A stretch of 64,000 nt of DNA from Aphrocallistes beatrix (GCA_963281255.1 OY725503.1:1240001-1304000); one strand, 5' to 3'. Shown: positions 10,540 through 23,400, counted from the stretch's first letter. Translations and numbers: made by a program. The notes: generated from the letters alone by a model not told the origin.

Positions 10540-13500
10540 TCAATGGAGTATCAGTTTCAGCATTGATTGATAGTGGGGCGGGCCCTTCAGTTATTGATTT
10601 TCAGTCAAGATCTCGGATTGAAAACTCAAGTAATTTGCAAAACTGAGCCAGAGAACCAGTCGGAGTCGTCGGCACACTAGACTTGACCTTAGACCTCGGA
10701 AATGGACAGATCATAGAGCACCCATTTGAAGTATTGGAGAACATTCACACCACTTGCATATTGGGGCGGGATTTACTTTCGAAATTTGGAGTTACTGAGT
10801 TTAATTGGAAAGATCACCAAATCCGCATCGGTGACGTATGGAAAAACTCGCAAGTTACCATCGAGGGGGGAGAACCCTTGGCAAGAGCACGCATGTTGAT
10901 GACGATCGAACAGGAAGATTTCGGATCCAATGGCGTAGTTGATTTCTTCTCGGATAGCGAGAAAGCGGATGATACGAGTTTTGACGTTAACTCTAAGCTC
11001 ACTACTGGACAAAGGGAAGAATTGATCTCTCTACTTCACACGTATTCGGACGTATTTGCCGATAACCCGAAACGCCCCTCAATGGCTATTGGAGTGAAAC
11101 ACGTGATTGACACCGGTAACGCGCAGCCCGTGAAGCAAAAGTTATATCCAGTGGCGCCTTCTGTCGAAGGAGAAATAATGCGTCAAGTTAATGAAATGCT
11201 CTCGAATGGAATTTGTCGACCCTCTAACTCGCCATGGTCGAGTAGAGTCCTGCTGGTTACCAAGCGTGATGGAAGCAGACGATTCTGCGTCGATTTCAGG
11301 GAGTTGAACAGAATAACACGCGCAGACTCCTATCCAATGCCCCACCCCAGGGATATTCTAGATCGCATGTATGGCGACTCCTATTATTCGTTTTTGGATG
11401 GAGCTTCAGCCTACTGGGCCATCGAGATTGATGAGGAGGATAAATACAAGACTTCTTTCGCTACGCCCAAAGGATTATTCGAATTTAATAGGATGCCATT
11501 TGGCTTGATCAACAGTGGGTCCACCTACCAGCGATTGATGGATGAGACGTTGAGAGATGTGAACAGAGCTGATCCGTACGTCGATGATATCTACGTACAC
11601 TCAGGCGAATTCATGAGCCATTTGAAGGATCTAAAGTCAACCTTCAATGCCTTGAGGAAAGCAAAAATTCAACTGAGGCGAGACAAATGTATGTTTGGGT
11701 ACAATAAAGGTGAATTTGTGGGACACACAGTTTCAGCCAATGGACATCGTCCTGTTCCCAAACTGGTAGAGAAGATTAGGGAAGCCCCGCAGCCTAAGAC
11801 GAAGAAGGAATTGTTAAGATTTTTGGGATTGATCAACTACTATCGTGAGTATATCCCAAAATTCGCAGTGCTTGCTGACCCTCTATACCATTTGACGCAC
11901 GAATCAGTGGACTGGAATGGAGTGAGGCCGCCGAAAACGCTTTCACTATTTTGAAGAACCGCTTAACTACCACACCACTAATACTGGCATTCCCAGACTG
12001 GACTTCGGAATTTGTTTTGCAGGTCGATGCATCTTCAGTAGCAGTTGGCGGCGTGCTGAGTCAGCGAGACGACAAAGGAGGATTAAGGCCCATCGCGTTT
12101 TTCTCATCTGGATTAACTGCGGAGCAGAGAAATTATTCCGCAGGCGAGCTTGAGTGTTGGGCTCTCATCGTGGCCAGTCGAAAGTTCAGAAAATACCTTC
12201 AAGCGGCTCCCAGTATCCGATTTATTTCGGACCATAACCCACTCGTATGGTTGCGCCACCAAAAAGACCCTCGAGGTAAATTCTCGCGTTGGATCCAGGA
12301 GTTGGAGGTATTCAACTACAATATAGAACACGTGAAGGGAGTAGATAACGCGCCCGCCGACTTCCTTTCAAGAACGGAGTGCAGCATCGACTACGAAATA
12401 AACGACACGAGCGAATTTTTTGAGAGGAACGTTTATCTTGCAAATTTACAGGTGGACGACCGTGACGAAATGCGGCAGCGTCAGGTAGACGATCCGCTAA
12501 CATCTTCCGCAATCAGTCAACTCGAGGCGTCCGGGAAGATATTTCACGGACAGTTCAGGAACCAACTAGGCATGGTTCTTCGCGACGGCTTGCTGTGTAG
12601 AGGGAGAAAAATTGTCGTTCTACACTGTATGAAACAGGAAGTAATTAGCCGTATACATCGTGAGGGGCATCCGGGAGTCGATAAAACTACTAGATTGACC
12701 CGTAATCAATTTTACTGGAAACGAATGGATTAAGATATTGAACGGTTCTGCAGAGGCTGTCTGATATGCAATACGAACAAGCCTAAGAATCAACCCAAGG
12801 AGAAACTCGTACCGATGTGTGTGGCAAGGAAGCCACGTGAGGTTGTCGCGTACGATGTGGCTACACTCCCATGGGCATCGACACACCATAGATATTTTTA
12901 CTACTTGTGGATATTTTCTCGAAATACGTTGAATTGTATCCTATGCCGGACCAGGAGTCGTCAACGATCATAAGGGGTATCGTTGACGGTTGGATCCACC
13001 GACATGGACCGCCAGATTATATGATTAGCGACCAGGGCCCCAACGTTGATGGGATTGAAGTTAGACGTACGCTAGAGAAGTACGGTATCGTTAAGAAGAG
13101 GAGTTCACCTTACCACCCGGAGGGTGATGGCCAGAGTGAGCGCGGCATTCAAGCTGTAAAGCTAATCATGCGATGTCTGCTGCAGGAGAAAGAAATTGAG
13201 ATCGACAGTTGGCCCACCCTTATTCCACAGGTGTGTTATATTTTGAATTCGATAGCGAGTACCAGCACCGGTTTCACTCCTTACCGGATCATGTATGGGG
13301 TGGAACCGAAATCACTTGGCGTTGCTGGTTTGGACTTGGAGACAGAAAATCATTATTATTCCTTCCTCGAGTGGACAAAGGAGCTTCAGGAGTTGGAAGG
13401 AATGGTAAACGAAGAGGTCGAGGAAAACCTCGGGACGGCGCGGGCCAAAATGAAGAGGGCTTACGATATTGGGAAATGTGAATCTACTGCGAAGGCAGGT

Positions 13501-13917
13501 GATCTGGTGTTGGTGAGGAATCATTCGAGAAGAAGTGGACTAGACCAATAATGCTTCAAGGGACCGTTCATTGTTCTGAAACGAAATAGGCCCAATGTCA
13601 TGATCAGACAAGAGAAGGGGGGAGGCAAAACAGTCGAGAAGTGGCTGCATTTGGATAGGTGCAAGATTTACGTCCCTGATCCTTTGCAACCTTTAATGAC
13701 TGTGCCCTGTACAGCAGTCAACCAGGGATCGGAACTGGACCCATCCGAGGCGTCATCCGATGGAGATACATTCTATATTGATTCCCCCAACGAACTTCCA
13801 GGCGAAAGTACACCTAATGAATTTGATGCACCTCGTAGATCAGACCGAGTAAGAAAGCCGTCAGAAAAACTTATTGAAGCACAATGGTTGGATGACTTGA
13901 CGGAAGATGACGATTGA
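10540..13917 (+). pseudogene. Gypsy pol (protease, RT, RNase H, integrase), broken
   Basis: Protease active site LIDSGAG is near 10565-10585 and is followed by a stop. RT runs from about 11110; its catalytic PYVDDIYVHS is near 11575-11605. A one-base shift near 11935 moves into RNase H, which has LQVDASS near 12020 and SDHNPL near 12228. An integrase zinc-binding region (HREGHPGVDKTTRL) ends at the TAA 12731. The integrase core continues in another frame: DVATLPW near 12858, ISDQGPNVDG near 13024, GQSERGIQ near 13132. The tail to 13917 has no clear chromodomain and is cut once more by TAA at 13549. At least four separate lesions make this copy inactive. Confidence 0.93.
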
Positions 13918-13943
13918 ACGATAGCTGATGGAAGGGGAAGTGA

Positions 13944-14168
13944 TGTGACGATCTACTTTATCATTATTTAGTTAGTATCCATAGTTACCGTAGTTACGTT
14001 ACTTACCTCCCAAGTAGACGCCTTAGACTGATCACTTATATTACGTGAGATTATGCATAGACTTATATTCACTTGTTGATAGCTTCTAAACTAGTATTTC
14101 TTCCTTCCCTAATTGTACTTAGTATTATTTGATATTATACCATTGTAATCACTATTCGGGACGCGACA
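13944..14168 (+). repeat. 3' LTR of gypsy element 1
   Basis: Same sequence as 9403-9627; preceded by the purine tract and followed by the GAAT target copy. Confidence 0.95.
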
Positions 14169-14789
14169 GAATTTTGGTCCGCCCTAACCAATATTTCCAT
14201 GAAAAATGCATCACCATTCCAGAACAATTTGGAAAGGATGTCAAGTCCCAGTGGCGCTGCGGTAGCTGTTATTAGGTCTAGTTATGATAGTTGCAATAGG
14301 TAGGCACTCAATAGGAAGAGAGTTCAGATTTTAGAGAGAGCAGAAGAAATAAAATACACTTCTTAGATTAGAGATTAGCTAAATATGTATTGAATACTAA
14401 AATATGAATTGTCAGTCCGGGGTCAAACAGCTTGGTTGTTCGACAATTGAAAAGTATCAAAAAATCGAGGATGTCAAATGATTGATAGAATCTAATTTTC
14501 CATGAAAGAATTAGTCTCCCGGACCAATTTCCCTGAAAATTAGTCTCCTGGACAATTTTTCCTGAAAAAAATGGTCCCCGGACCAATATTCGCTGAAGAA
14601 AATGGTCCCCCGGACCAATATTCCCTGAAAAATATGGTCCCCCCAGACCAATATTCCCTGAAAAAAATGATCCCCAAAGACCAATTTTCCCTGAAAAACT
14701 GTTCCATTGCAGGACCAAAATTTTCAGGGGAGGACAAATTTTCCATGAAAAAATTGGTCCCCCAGACCAAAATTTTCGTGACAGGCCCG
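14169..14789. repeat. GGTCC-repeat element, right part
   Basis: From 14500 to 14770 it holds about ten degenerate units of roughly 30 bp, built on AATGGTCCCCCGGACCAATA followed by TTCCCTGAAAAA. Reading frames on either strand here (GLWGSFFSGN-type repeats) are products of the repeat. Ends GTGACAGGCC, complementary to the start at 9306. Confidence 0.75.
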
Positions 14790-14843
14790 TTGGAAGTGCA
14801 GGTATAATTCCCTGGATAAAGGCTCAATCATTGCATTCTAATC

Positions 14844-15713
14844 ATAGGGCACTGCCGCGCTCAAATGGGCTTGGACCAAGGATGGACTAGTATAGGTAGG
14901 GGATTTCACACATGAACCAAAGTTTCTTTTCCTAGGCACGATAGACCTTAAAATGTATTACCAGCATATATAAACCACATGTCAGAGTACCCGAATCCAT
15001 AATCAAAATGTGTATTGGCATCATCATATTATGCAACAATTTTTAGATGAACTTCTCGCCTGTTTTATACTGTTATAATCCGTCATTAATGTGTCTAATT
15101 ATTAGATGAAATGGCCTGATATTTCATACTTGCCAACTGTCCCGTTTTGGCGCGACGTCTGGCCTTTTTCACTATTTTATTGAAATAATTTTCTCGAGTG
15201 TCCTCTTTTTACATAAAAAAACCCATTACGTCCCACCTTTTTGTATTCTATGTATAGTACTTTCCTATTGCATCCTGCCATGTCTCGCGAAATTCAATGC
15301 TACTTCCCGCTTTTATCATGGCTCAGGTTGACATGAATAATATTTAGAGAGATAAAGTGTATTATTGGTGAATAGGAAGCCGCCTAATGCCCACCTGATG
15401 GTACCATTTATTGTTGTCTAGCATTTGTAACTTTCGAGATTTAGACCAAACTAATCAAATTACATGAATTATAACAGTATAAAACAGGTGAAAAAATTGC
15501 TTTATTTCGCCTAAAAAGGATCGTTGCGCAATCTGATGATGCCAATACACATTTTGATTACGGATTCGGATACTCTGATATGTGGTTTATATCTGCTGCT
15601 AATACATTTTAAGGTCTATCGTGCCTAGGAAAAAAACTGGTTCATGTTGTAAATCCCATATACTAGTCCATCCTTGGTCCAAGTCCATTTGAGCGCGGCA
15701 GTGCCTGCTATGG
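14844..15713. mobile_element. Foldback/MITE with about 240-bp inverted arms
   Basis: The left arm (GGCACTGCCGCGCTCAAATG ... TGTTTTATACTGTTATAAT, to 15079) is complementary to 15468-15713. About 390 bp lies between the arms, with no coding sequence. The interior includes the TATTGC..CCTGCCATG segment also seen at 9270-9305. No clear target duplication. Confidence 0.75.
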
Positions 15714-16081
15714 CTCAATACTAACCTTTGGGTCTCTACATTTCAAGCAATTGTAACTTGCACTGATTTGGGAATCAATGGTAGTTTGGCAATTGGAATG
15801 ATAAGTTAAAACTGAAGTCAACAGCAACAACTCCAGCATTGGAACATTTCTTATAAACATCCAAACAAAGATAGTTTTTCCTGAAAAATTTGATTAAATC
15901 GTAACGAATTTTTAAAACAAATATAATTATGTAAACGGCTAAATAAGTACTATTTTCAAATCATAAATTTGTACAAAGTATGCATAGTAAGATACGCCAT
16001 AAAAATATTTGTAAAACACTAAGATATTGGAATGACTGAAGTACAAAACTTCTAAGAAGGGCACAGTTGATTGATAATTTC
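15714..16081. other. Gene-free stretch
   Basis: AT-rich sequence; nothing recognised. Confidence 0.4.
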
Positions 16082-16203
16082 TTAACTGTAGAAAGCCCAG
16101 CATTTATACTTCGCACTTTTATGGCTTCAGTTGCATAGAAAATGGCTTGGAGACATCCGCGATATCGGGGACACTGTGTCTCCAGTGGGCATTTTACGGT
16201 TAA
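16082..16203. mobile_element. TTAA-flanked MITE, family A, copy 2
   Basis: TTAACTGTAGAAAGCCCAGC at the left, complement of GGGCATTTTACGGTTAA at the right, and the same GACATCCGCGATATCGGGGA core as copy 1 at 3609-3715. TTAA is present at both ends. Confidence 0.8.
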
Positions 16204-16639
16204 AGTGGGACTATTCATAAAGGTATATGTACTCAAACTGTAAGAAATAATCTATTTTGATTTTGAATTAGTAATCTACACGTTCTATTCATGCATAATT
16301 GGGGGTCTCGACTCAATTCTAACTCCCAAGTTTTAAAAAATCTACCTTTGATACCTGATGATAATTGCCCCTAGTCACGGCCATTATATATGATGGCGAA
16401 TAGTGACATAATGTAGCACAGGTTGATAATTTTCTGAATGCGAATGAGTATTTGTGTTGAGTGTTTCAAAAATGAGTAATTCGGATGTGCAGTTTATGAA
16501 TTTGCAATAAAAAATAAAATATTTCTTACAGTTCCAGTGCAATTCTTTTGTGAATATATCCTTTTTAATACTATTTGTACAGGTTTTCGTGGTGGTCGAA
16601 TGATTTTGTCTGGGTAGTGTATATAAATTGGTATATATT
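16204..16639. other. Gene-free stretch
   Basis: Nothing recognised. Confidence 0.4.
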
Positions 16640-16767
16640 TTAAAACCCTTAGATGACATTGGGGTCAAAGGTATAAATAGAAATGACCCCACTTTCACTT
16701 TCACTTTCAGTTCATTTTCAATTAACTTTCACTTTCATTTCAACATTCCATGTCCTGTGAGGGTTAA
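16640..16767. mobile_element. TTAA-flanked MITE, family B, copy 1 (ISRE-like array)
   Basis: TTAA at 16640-16643 and 16764-16767. Inside is GGTATAAATAG, then an array of CTTTCACTTTC (GAAAGTGAAAG on the other strand), then CAACATTCC. Related copies are at 17452-17575 (reverse orientation) and 57761-57887. Confidence 0.8.
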
Positions 16768-17451
16768 GTGCGCTTCGGAGGCCCTATTGGTATGGATGAT
16801 GTACGCTGTCCGTCCGTCCAGACGTTAATAAAAAAATACTGGATCAATTTTTATCTAACTTGGTATTAGGGCATTAGGTTCGCTCGGATCACGGTCGCGA
16901 TCCTAATTTGACGATCGAATGAGGATCAGCGATACTTTCTTAGCAGGATCATTCTTCCGATCATTTGTACTGTCTTCTCTCTTCTTCATCATTAACTCAT
17001 TCTATTTTTCTATACTGTTACCAATTTGAGTACTCCATACATGCCAACATGAACCAGCGTGGCATGATGGTGAATTTCATTGTAAAAACGGGACACTCGT
17101 GAAAATTAGCTCAATAGAAGAGTGAAAAAATCTGATACGATTATATCTTACAAAGAATCATTTATAGTATAATGTCTCGTGACAGAATCGTGAGATTCAT
17201 GAAATCTCACGATTTCAAGCCCTCGCAGGTTGAGAGAAACCTGTCTAAATAGGCCAATTTGATTAAATAGCAAAAAAATAATTACCTAATGGTCGATATG
17301 AATCCTATCTATAGTTTATTTTAGGAGGTATTAATACTATTTCAATAGAGGTTTTAAAAGTTAAAAGTTAAAGTGTTACTAGTTCCTACTAGTAGGCGTA
17401 ATTACTAGTACTTTAGTTATAAATAGAGACAACTATAATCGTAGATGTTTG
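16768..17451. other. Gene-free stretch with a partial hAT-like end
   Basis: TAGGGCATTAGGTTCGCTCG at 16868 with GATC-rich sequence behind it resembles the left end of the MITE at 18931, but no right end is seen. A short perfect hairpin (AATCGTGAGATT/AATCTCACGATT) lies at 17187-17215. Confidence 0.5.
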
Positions 17452-17575
17452 TTAACCCTAATTGGACTTGGAATGTTGAAGTGAAAGTGAAAGTTAATTG
17501 AAAGTGAACTGAAAGTGAAAATGAAAGTGGGAATTTTCTATTTATACCTTTGACCCCAAGTCCAAGTAGGGTTAA
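17452..17575. mobile_element. TTAA-flanked MITE, family B, copy 2
   Basis: Ends TTAACCCTAATTGGACTTGG and its near-complement at 17556-17575. It contains GAAAGTGAAAGT repeats on the plus strand and the TATTTATACC box, so it is inverted relative to copy 1. Confidence 0.82.
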
Positions 17576-17618
17576 TCTATTTGTTATTTCTCCTTTCTAT
17601 TACTATATTATCTCAGCC

Positions 17619-18482
17619 ATAGCCCTCTGTATATAAGGCCTGTCATCTAAATCTCAAAATGCACCAGGGATGCGGTCGAAGATGGTTGAACTAAGACATG
17701 ATCTGCCTAAAATCATTAGCCACGCAGAATAGAGTTTAGGAATGTATTATCAGCATATATAAATATGGTGTCAAAGAATCCATATCCGTTTGTTCAATTT
17801 TGATTAGTCATCATATGATTGCGTAGTAGCCAGTAGGTTATATTCATTATGAATTTAGTGATTTTCAGAGCCGGTTTAAGGACAATTCCAAGTGTTTTTA
17901 ATATAAAATGCATCGCAAAGAACTGAGCCGTTGGTGGAATGGGTTGATGGTAAAAAATTGGAATTTTTTCGTCGAATGTTGCTATATTCCAGCTTTGCTA
18001 TGTCAACGCATTTTGGTCATTTGAGGTCATATCTTGAAAACCGCAATAACTAGGCGTTCAAATTTGATCTTATTTAATAGCCAATAGACTACTTCCTATT
18101 TAGTAATAATATTATTATTGCGTCTATATTAAATGGTTTCCGAGTTATTTGACAATTTGTCAAATTGGTCACTTACTCGTAAACCTTTGAATTTAGATGT
18201 AGAAATTATACAATCGCTTAATTAATAGGAGATAGTCTATTGGCTATCAAATAAGATCAAATTTGAAAGCCTAGTTACTGCAGTTTTCAAGATATAACCT
18301 CAAATGACCAAAATGCGTCTCATAGTAACGCTGGAATGTAGCAACATTCTATGAAAAAAGTCAAAATTTTTCGCATCAACCTATTCACAGCTGAGTTCAA
18401 AGCGAAAAATTAATATCAAAACAGTCTGAAGTGCCCTTGAACCGGCTCTGAAAATCACTAAATTCGTCATAAATATAACCAT
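17619..18482. mobile_element. Mutator-like foldback, truncated copy
   Basis: Left end ATAGCCCTCTGTATATAAGG matches the end family of the intact copies at 39971 and 50359. Arms pair around 18145 (GAGCCGGTTTAAGG at about 17869 with its complement near 18450). The right arm stops at AAATATAACC, where the next copy begins. Confidence 0.7.
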
Positions 18483-18930
18483 AGCCTACTGTATATAAGG
18501 CCTCACAGTAACTTGCGGATTTGGAACTAGGGATGCGGTTGAAGATGGTTGAACTAATACATGAGCTTCCTTAAATCATTAACAAATCTAAATTCAATGG
18601 TTTACGGGTTATCAGACAATTTATCATATTGGTCACATTTGGTAATTTGTCGAATATTTCAAAAACCATTGAATTTAGAGGTCGAAATTATATTATCGCT
18701 TAATAGGAAGTAGTATATTCGCTATCAAATGGAATTACATTTGAATGTGTAGCTATTTTAGTTTTCAAGATATAACCCCAACTGACCAAAACACTTTTCC
18801 ATAGCAACACTGAATGTAGCAACCAAATTTTTCGTATTAACCCATTCAAAACTCAGTTCTATGCGAAAACTTTTATAATAAAAACACTTAGAAGTGCCCA
18901 ACGGCCTCTGAAAATCACCAAATTTGTCAC

Positions 18931-19415
18931 TAGGGCATTAAGATCTTTCGATCCATGATCGAAAGATCCGGATCGCGATCCTTCTTTTGAGGATCGAGAT
19001 CGGAACGACAATCCTTTTTATAAGTAGGATCGGATCGAAACTTTTACTGAATTCGATCCGATCCTTTTTCTTTTTAATCCCCAAGTTGGAGGTGAAAGTT
19101 TTGGAATTTATGTTGATTAAATATATTTTTAAAATGTGTTTTATGGTTTGAATACTAACTTAAGCACTAAGTACTCCCCAGGCTGCCGCAGACGGACCGA
19201 CATTGCACGCCGTCCATGCCATAAGGCATCTCCTTCCAGGAGCTGTACTAAAAATGATAGTCCTCTGACTATTATTGAAAGGATCTTTTGGGGATCGTGA
19301 TCGGATCGAAGATCCTTTTATAAAATTAGGATCGTGATAGGATCAAAGATCCTTTTATAAGTTAGGATCGGGATCTGGATCTAGATCCTTTTTTCGAGGA
19401 TCGACTAATGCCCTA
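18931..19415. mobile_element. hAT-like MITE with GATC-rich interior and 8-bp target duplication
   Basis: Ends TAGGGCATTA and TAATGCCCTA. TTTGTCAC flanks it exactly at 18923-18930 and 19416-19423. The interior is full of GGATCG/CGATCC motifs. No coding capacity. Confidence 0.88.
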
Positions 19416-19469
19416 TTTGTCACAAATATAACCTATTGCGCAACCATATGGTGACTAATCTAAATTTTA

Positions 19470-19760
19470 TCATTTGTCCGAATCGATTTTTGGAATATTG
19501 TCATTTGTCCGAATCGATTTTTGGTAAATTGTCACTCCGAATCAATATTTGGGTTGACTGTCACTTGTCAGAATGGGGACGCTGCATTTTTCAGGATTCG
19601 GGCAAATGACAATATTCCAAATTATGGTTCGGACAAAAGACAATATTCCAAATTACGATTCGGACAAATGACAATATTCCAAAAATCGATTCGGACTAAT
19701 GACAGTTAACGCAATTCGGACAAATGAAACTTAGAAATTCCGACAAATGCTGCGTCCCCA
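19470..19760. repeat. CGGACAAATGACAATATTCC repeat block with inverted halves
   Basis: Left part reads TTTGTCCGAATCGATTTTTG twice; right part repeats CGGACAAATGACAATATTCC about every 33 bp. Inner ends GGGGACGCTGCATTT (19577) and AAATGCTGCGTCCCC (19745) are inverted, which suggests a MITE. Confidence 0.7.
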
Positions 19761-19843
19761 ATTCAACCATATTCCGCATCGACCGCATTCCTGGTCCATT
19801 TTGAGATTTAGATGACAGGCCTTATATAAAGGGGACTACGCGT

Positions 19844-20441
19844 CAGCACATATTATTCGTAGTTCTTAACATATATCAGATAACCTCAAATACAAAATGG
19901 ATATTTTTGATTTACCAGATTGTTTGTCAATGTATTTGAGTTAGATGTATGATTCCCACAGGTTTCCTACATATAGGTATCCAATAGGAAAAAGGCCTTT
20001 CTTGGGGGGCATAACTAACATTGAGGCATGAGGGGCAACTCTCCTCGCTTTGGAGCTTCATTACCTTGAGATAGTCGCTTTCTCACTGAGGCAATAGACT
20101 AGTGCTTTGTGAATAGGTTTGTTGATAGGTTTTCATTTTTCGATATTTTGTATTGGGCGTGGTTAATGATTTAATGCAGCTCATGTATTTGTTCAACATC
20201 TCTAGTCCAAAATCCAGTTACTGTGAGGCCCTATATGTAGTAGGCTATATTAACTAGTTGTGAACGTTTTTATGTTGTCTACCTTGAAAAAGACTATCGC
20301 CTTTATGTACAAGGGCAATAATAATAGTGTTGGAAATAACTAATAAACTTATTCTGGCCTTTATGTTGATTAGAAATACGTAAAGTTCATCTTTTGCTTC
20401 CTCAGTTCTGTTATTATAAGAGTTTATTGTGTATAATTAGA
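19844..20441. other. Gene-free stretch upstream of ABCC copy 1
   Basis: Contains a right-end-like fragment of the Mutator-like family (GTGAGGCCCTATATGTAGTAGGCTAT, split around 20222-20250). The similarity to the region upstream of ABCC copy 2 reaches back only to about 20412. No TATA box could be assigned with confidence. Confidence 0.45.
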
Positions 20442-23400
20442 ATGAACATCTTTCGGAAAGATTACAGAGGAAACGTCTTCGCACAGCTATTATTTTTGTG
20501 GATGGATAAACTATTTTTAAAAGGATTCAGAGCAAGTATAACTATAAAAGATTTACAACCGTGTCCAATAGAACAGTGTTCTGAAAATGTATGTCAGAAG
20601 TTTGATATGTACTGGCATATCGAGTCACAAAAACAAAAGCCAGACATCAAGATTGCTCTCGCCAAAACTGTAAAACCATTGTTCCTCATAGTTATATTTT
20701 TTCTAATGCTGGAGGGCATTTTTCTTTTCGTTCAAGCTGTCTTAATAAACCATGTTTCTTCATGTTCACTAGATATAGGAAACAACACCATAACTAACAT
20801 TGGTCCATCCATCGCTTACACACTGGCTCTAGCACTTAGCACAATGTGTATCCCGATTTTTCACGGTTTTAGCTATCATCTCACATACTGTGCTACAATG
20901 CAGATGCGGACAGTGTGTATCGTTGCTATATACAAGAAAATCCTACACGTTCAGCAAAAGGTTTTGCATGGAGTCTCAACTGGGTATATTCTGAACCTCG
21001 TTTCTAACGATGTCTATAAATTCGATTTAGGACTACAGACATTCGCCTCATTCTTCATTACTCCTATTATCATTATATTGTCAATAATATTAATTTTAGT
21101 CTTCGTCGGTCCTATCGGGCTAATTGGCATCGCTTACCTCATTATTCACACTCCTCTACAGACTGTAATAGGGATTTTATTCGGTTATTTAAAATCTCTC
21201 CAGTCAAAAACAACAGACAATCGCATTCGCCTCATGGACCAGATTGTCCGGGGCATGAATATCATTAAATTCTACGTTTGGGAGAGACCGTTCAGGAAAT
21301 ATATTAACAGAATTCGTAAAAAGGAAGTTTTCTATGCGAATCTAGCTGGCGCCGCACATAGTAGCATACACTCATTATATGATACTAGTTTGTTTATAGC
21401 TCTCTTTCTCATTGATTGGGTTAGTATCGTATTGAATCAGCCCTTAAATCCGTCTCAGCTAGCTTATGCGTTTCTTTTATTCAACATTATCAGTTTTTTC
21501 TTAATCTATTCAATTGGTGAGGCAATATTCGGGTTCAGAGATTGTTTAAATGCATTTAAGAGAATACAACTAATCTTAGAACTTCCAGATGGAACAACAA
21601 ACAGTTACGAGTGCTCTACTGGACAGAATTTCTATGTTAAACTGGAACACTTCTCGGCATCCTGGGTGGAAAAAGAATCTTTACTTAACAAAAATCTTGT
21701 TCTCAGAGACATCAGTCTCTACATAGATCATCCTCAACTTGTGATCGTTACGGGTCCCATCGGATCAGGGAAGTCCAGTCTCATTTTGAGTCTGATCAAA
21801 GAACTCCCGGGTTTGTCCGGTGAGCTGAGGATCATCGGTAAAACTTCTTACTGTGCACAGGAACCATGGATATTCTCTGGTAGCTTAAGAGATAACATCT
21901 TATTTGGAAATAAGCTTAATTCAGAGCGATATTGGGAAGTTGTGAATGCCTGTAGCCTGAGAGAAGACATTGACACGTTTGAGAATGGAGACTTGACATT
22001 GGTAGGGGAGAGGGGTGTAACTCTTAGTGGAGGGCAGAAAGCAAGGGTGTCTCTAGCTAGATCTTTGTACCATGAAGCAGATATTTATCTGCTGGATGAT
22101 CCACTCAGTTCAGTCGACCAAAGGGTTGGAAGGGAGATATTTCTGAACGGTATCCAAGGGATCCTTCGTGATAAAATAGTCCTACTGATCACTCATTATG
22201 TCCGGTATTTACCACTCGCTAATCTCGTAGTGGTGATGGCAGAAGGAACAGTTGACTGTAAGGGTTCCTACCAATTCGTTGCTGAGAATTGCGACTATTT
22301 GAAGTCTCTTTTGAGAAAGGAGAATAGTGCGAAAGAAGAGAACATTTCAAATAATGTACTATCATTAATTTACCCGATTTCAAACACGTGCGATTTTTTA
22401 GTAGATGAGGATAAAGAGGAGAATTCCTCAATCCAGCCTTTGTCCTCTTCTCTGACTGCTGAAGATTACAGACCAAAGTCTATAGGAGTCATTACTTACT
22501 TCCGTTACTTCTGGACTGGTGGTTTCCTGGCTACTCTTGCTCTCATCACTTTGACCGTGTTGAGTACTGGTAGCCTCCTTCTAGCTTATAGAGGGATGCA
22601 ACACCTCGCTCTCTGCTCATCACTCTTGAATGAGACAAATGGAACTAACTTTTCTCAGGTCTGTCCTTGGTACGTCGATCCTAGTAATGCTCTAGCTTTA
22701 AGGTTGTTGGCACTGTTAATATTCTTAGGTTCAGCTCTTGTCTTTTTCCGTGGGTTCAATTTCTATTATGTTTTACTGCAAGCCAACAGACGTCTTCATA
22801 ATAGGATGTTGCGCAGTTTAATCGAGACACCAATGCACTTCTTTAATACTAATCCAAGTGGGAGGATTCTGAACAGGTTCTCCAAGGACATCGGGTTTAT
22901 GGATGAGCAATTGCCGTTTGTTTTTTATGAATTTTGGTCGAACATTGCTTACTCTATCGGCGTCGCTATTGGAGTGTGTATAACTAACTACTTCATGATA
23001 ATCCCCTTCTTCCTCCTGGCTGTGTCTACCCTCTCTCTGAGGTTCTACTACCTCAAATCTTCTAAGCAGATCAAACGGCTGGAGAGCGTTTCTCGTAGTC
23101 CTCTCTACTCACACATCTCCCTCACCCTACAGGGTCTGTCTACCATACGCGCGCTCGGAATTGAGGAGAGAATGACGCAGGATTTACACTATTTCCAGAA
23201 TGAACATTCTCGTGCTTGGTACTATTACATTTGTGGTGAGCGCTGGTTCATTACTAAGATTGATTTTCTCTGTGCTCTAACAATTGCATTCGGCATTTTC
23301 GCTGCTTTCTTTTCCCAATGCGTTTATCTGCAGGATAATCTGATCAGCTTCTATCTCCCTCTCCTCATATCATTCGCCCTAACATTCCAGTACACGATTA

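Larger units (their letters stand above)
9403..14168 (+). mobile_element. Ty3/gypsy LTR retrotransposon, full-length, defective
   Basis: 4766 bp with direct LTRs of 225 bp at each end and a 4-bp GAAT target duplication. Domain order gag, zinc knuckles, protease, RT, RNase H, integrase identifies Ty3/gypsy. A purine-rich tract (GGAAGGGGAAG, 13930-13940) lies just before the 3' LTR. The primer site after the 5' LTR does not start with the usual TGG. Coding capacity is broken at several points: a stop near 9836 with a frame change, a stop near 10645, a frame change near 11935, a stop at 12731, a frame change near 12900 and a stop at 13549. Yet the LTRs look identical by eye. Confidence 0.95.
18483..19843. 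mobile_element. Mutator-like foldback, second copy, invaded by two MITEs
   Basis: Left end ATAGCCTACTGTATATAAGG; the far end resembles CAGGCCTTATATAAAGGGGA. Arm sequence is interrupted at 18931-19415 by a hAT-like MITE and at about 19470-19760 by a CGGACAAATGACA repeat block. Removing both restores arm order. Confidence 0.65.

Noticed and set aside
9403-14168. Infectious endogenous retrovirus (envelope gene)
   Set aside because: No envelope frame lies between integrase and the 3' LTR; it is an ordinary, broken gypsy retrotransposon.
14368-14827. Glycine/phenylalanine repeat protein on the minus strand
   Set aside because: The periodicity is that of the GGTCC DNA repeat and appears in several frames and both strands.
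20394-20441. Longer N-terminus for ABCC copy 1
   Set aside because: The frame is open but starts with TTG, not ATG, and similarity to copy 2 begins essentially at the MNIF start.
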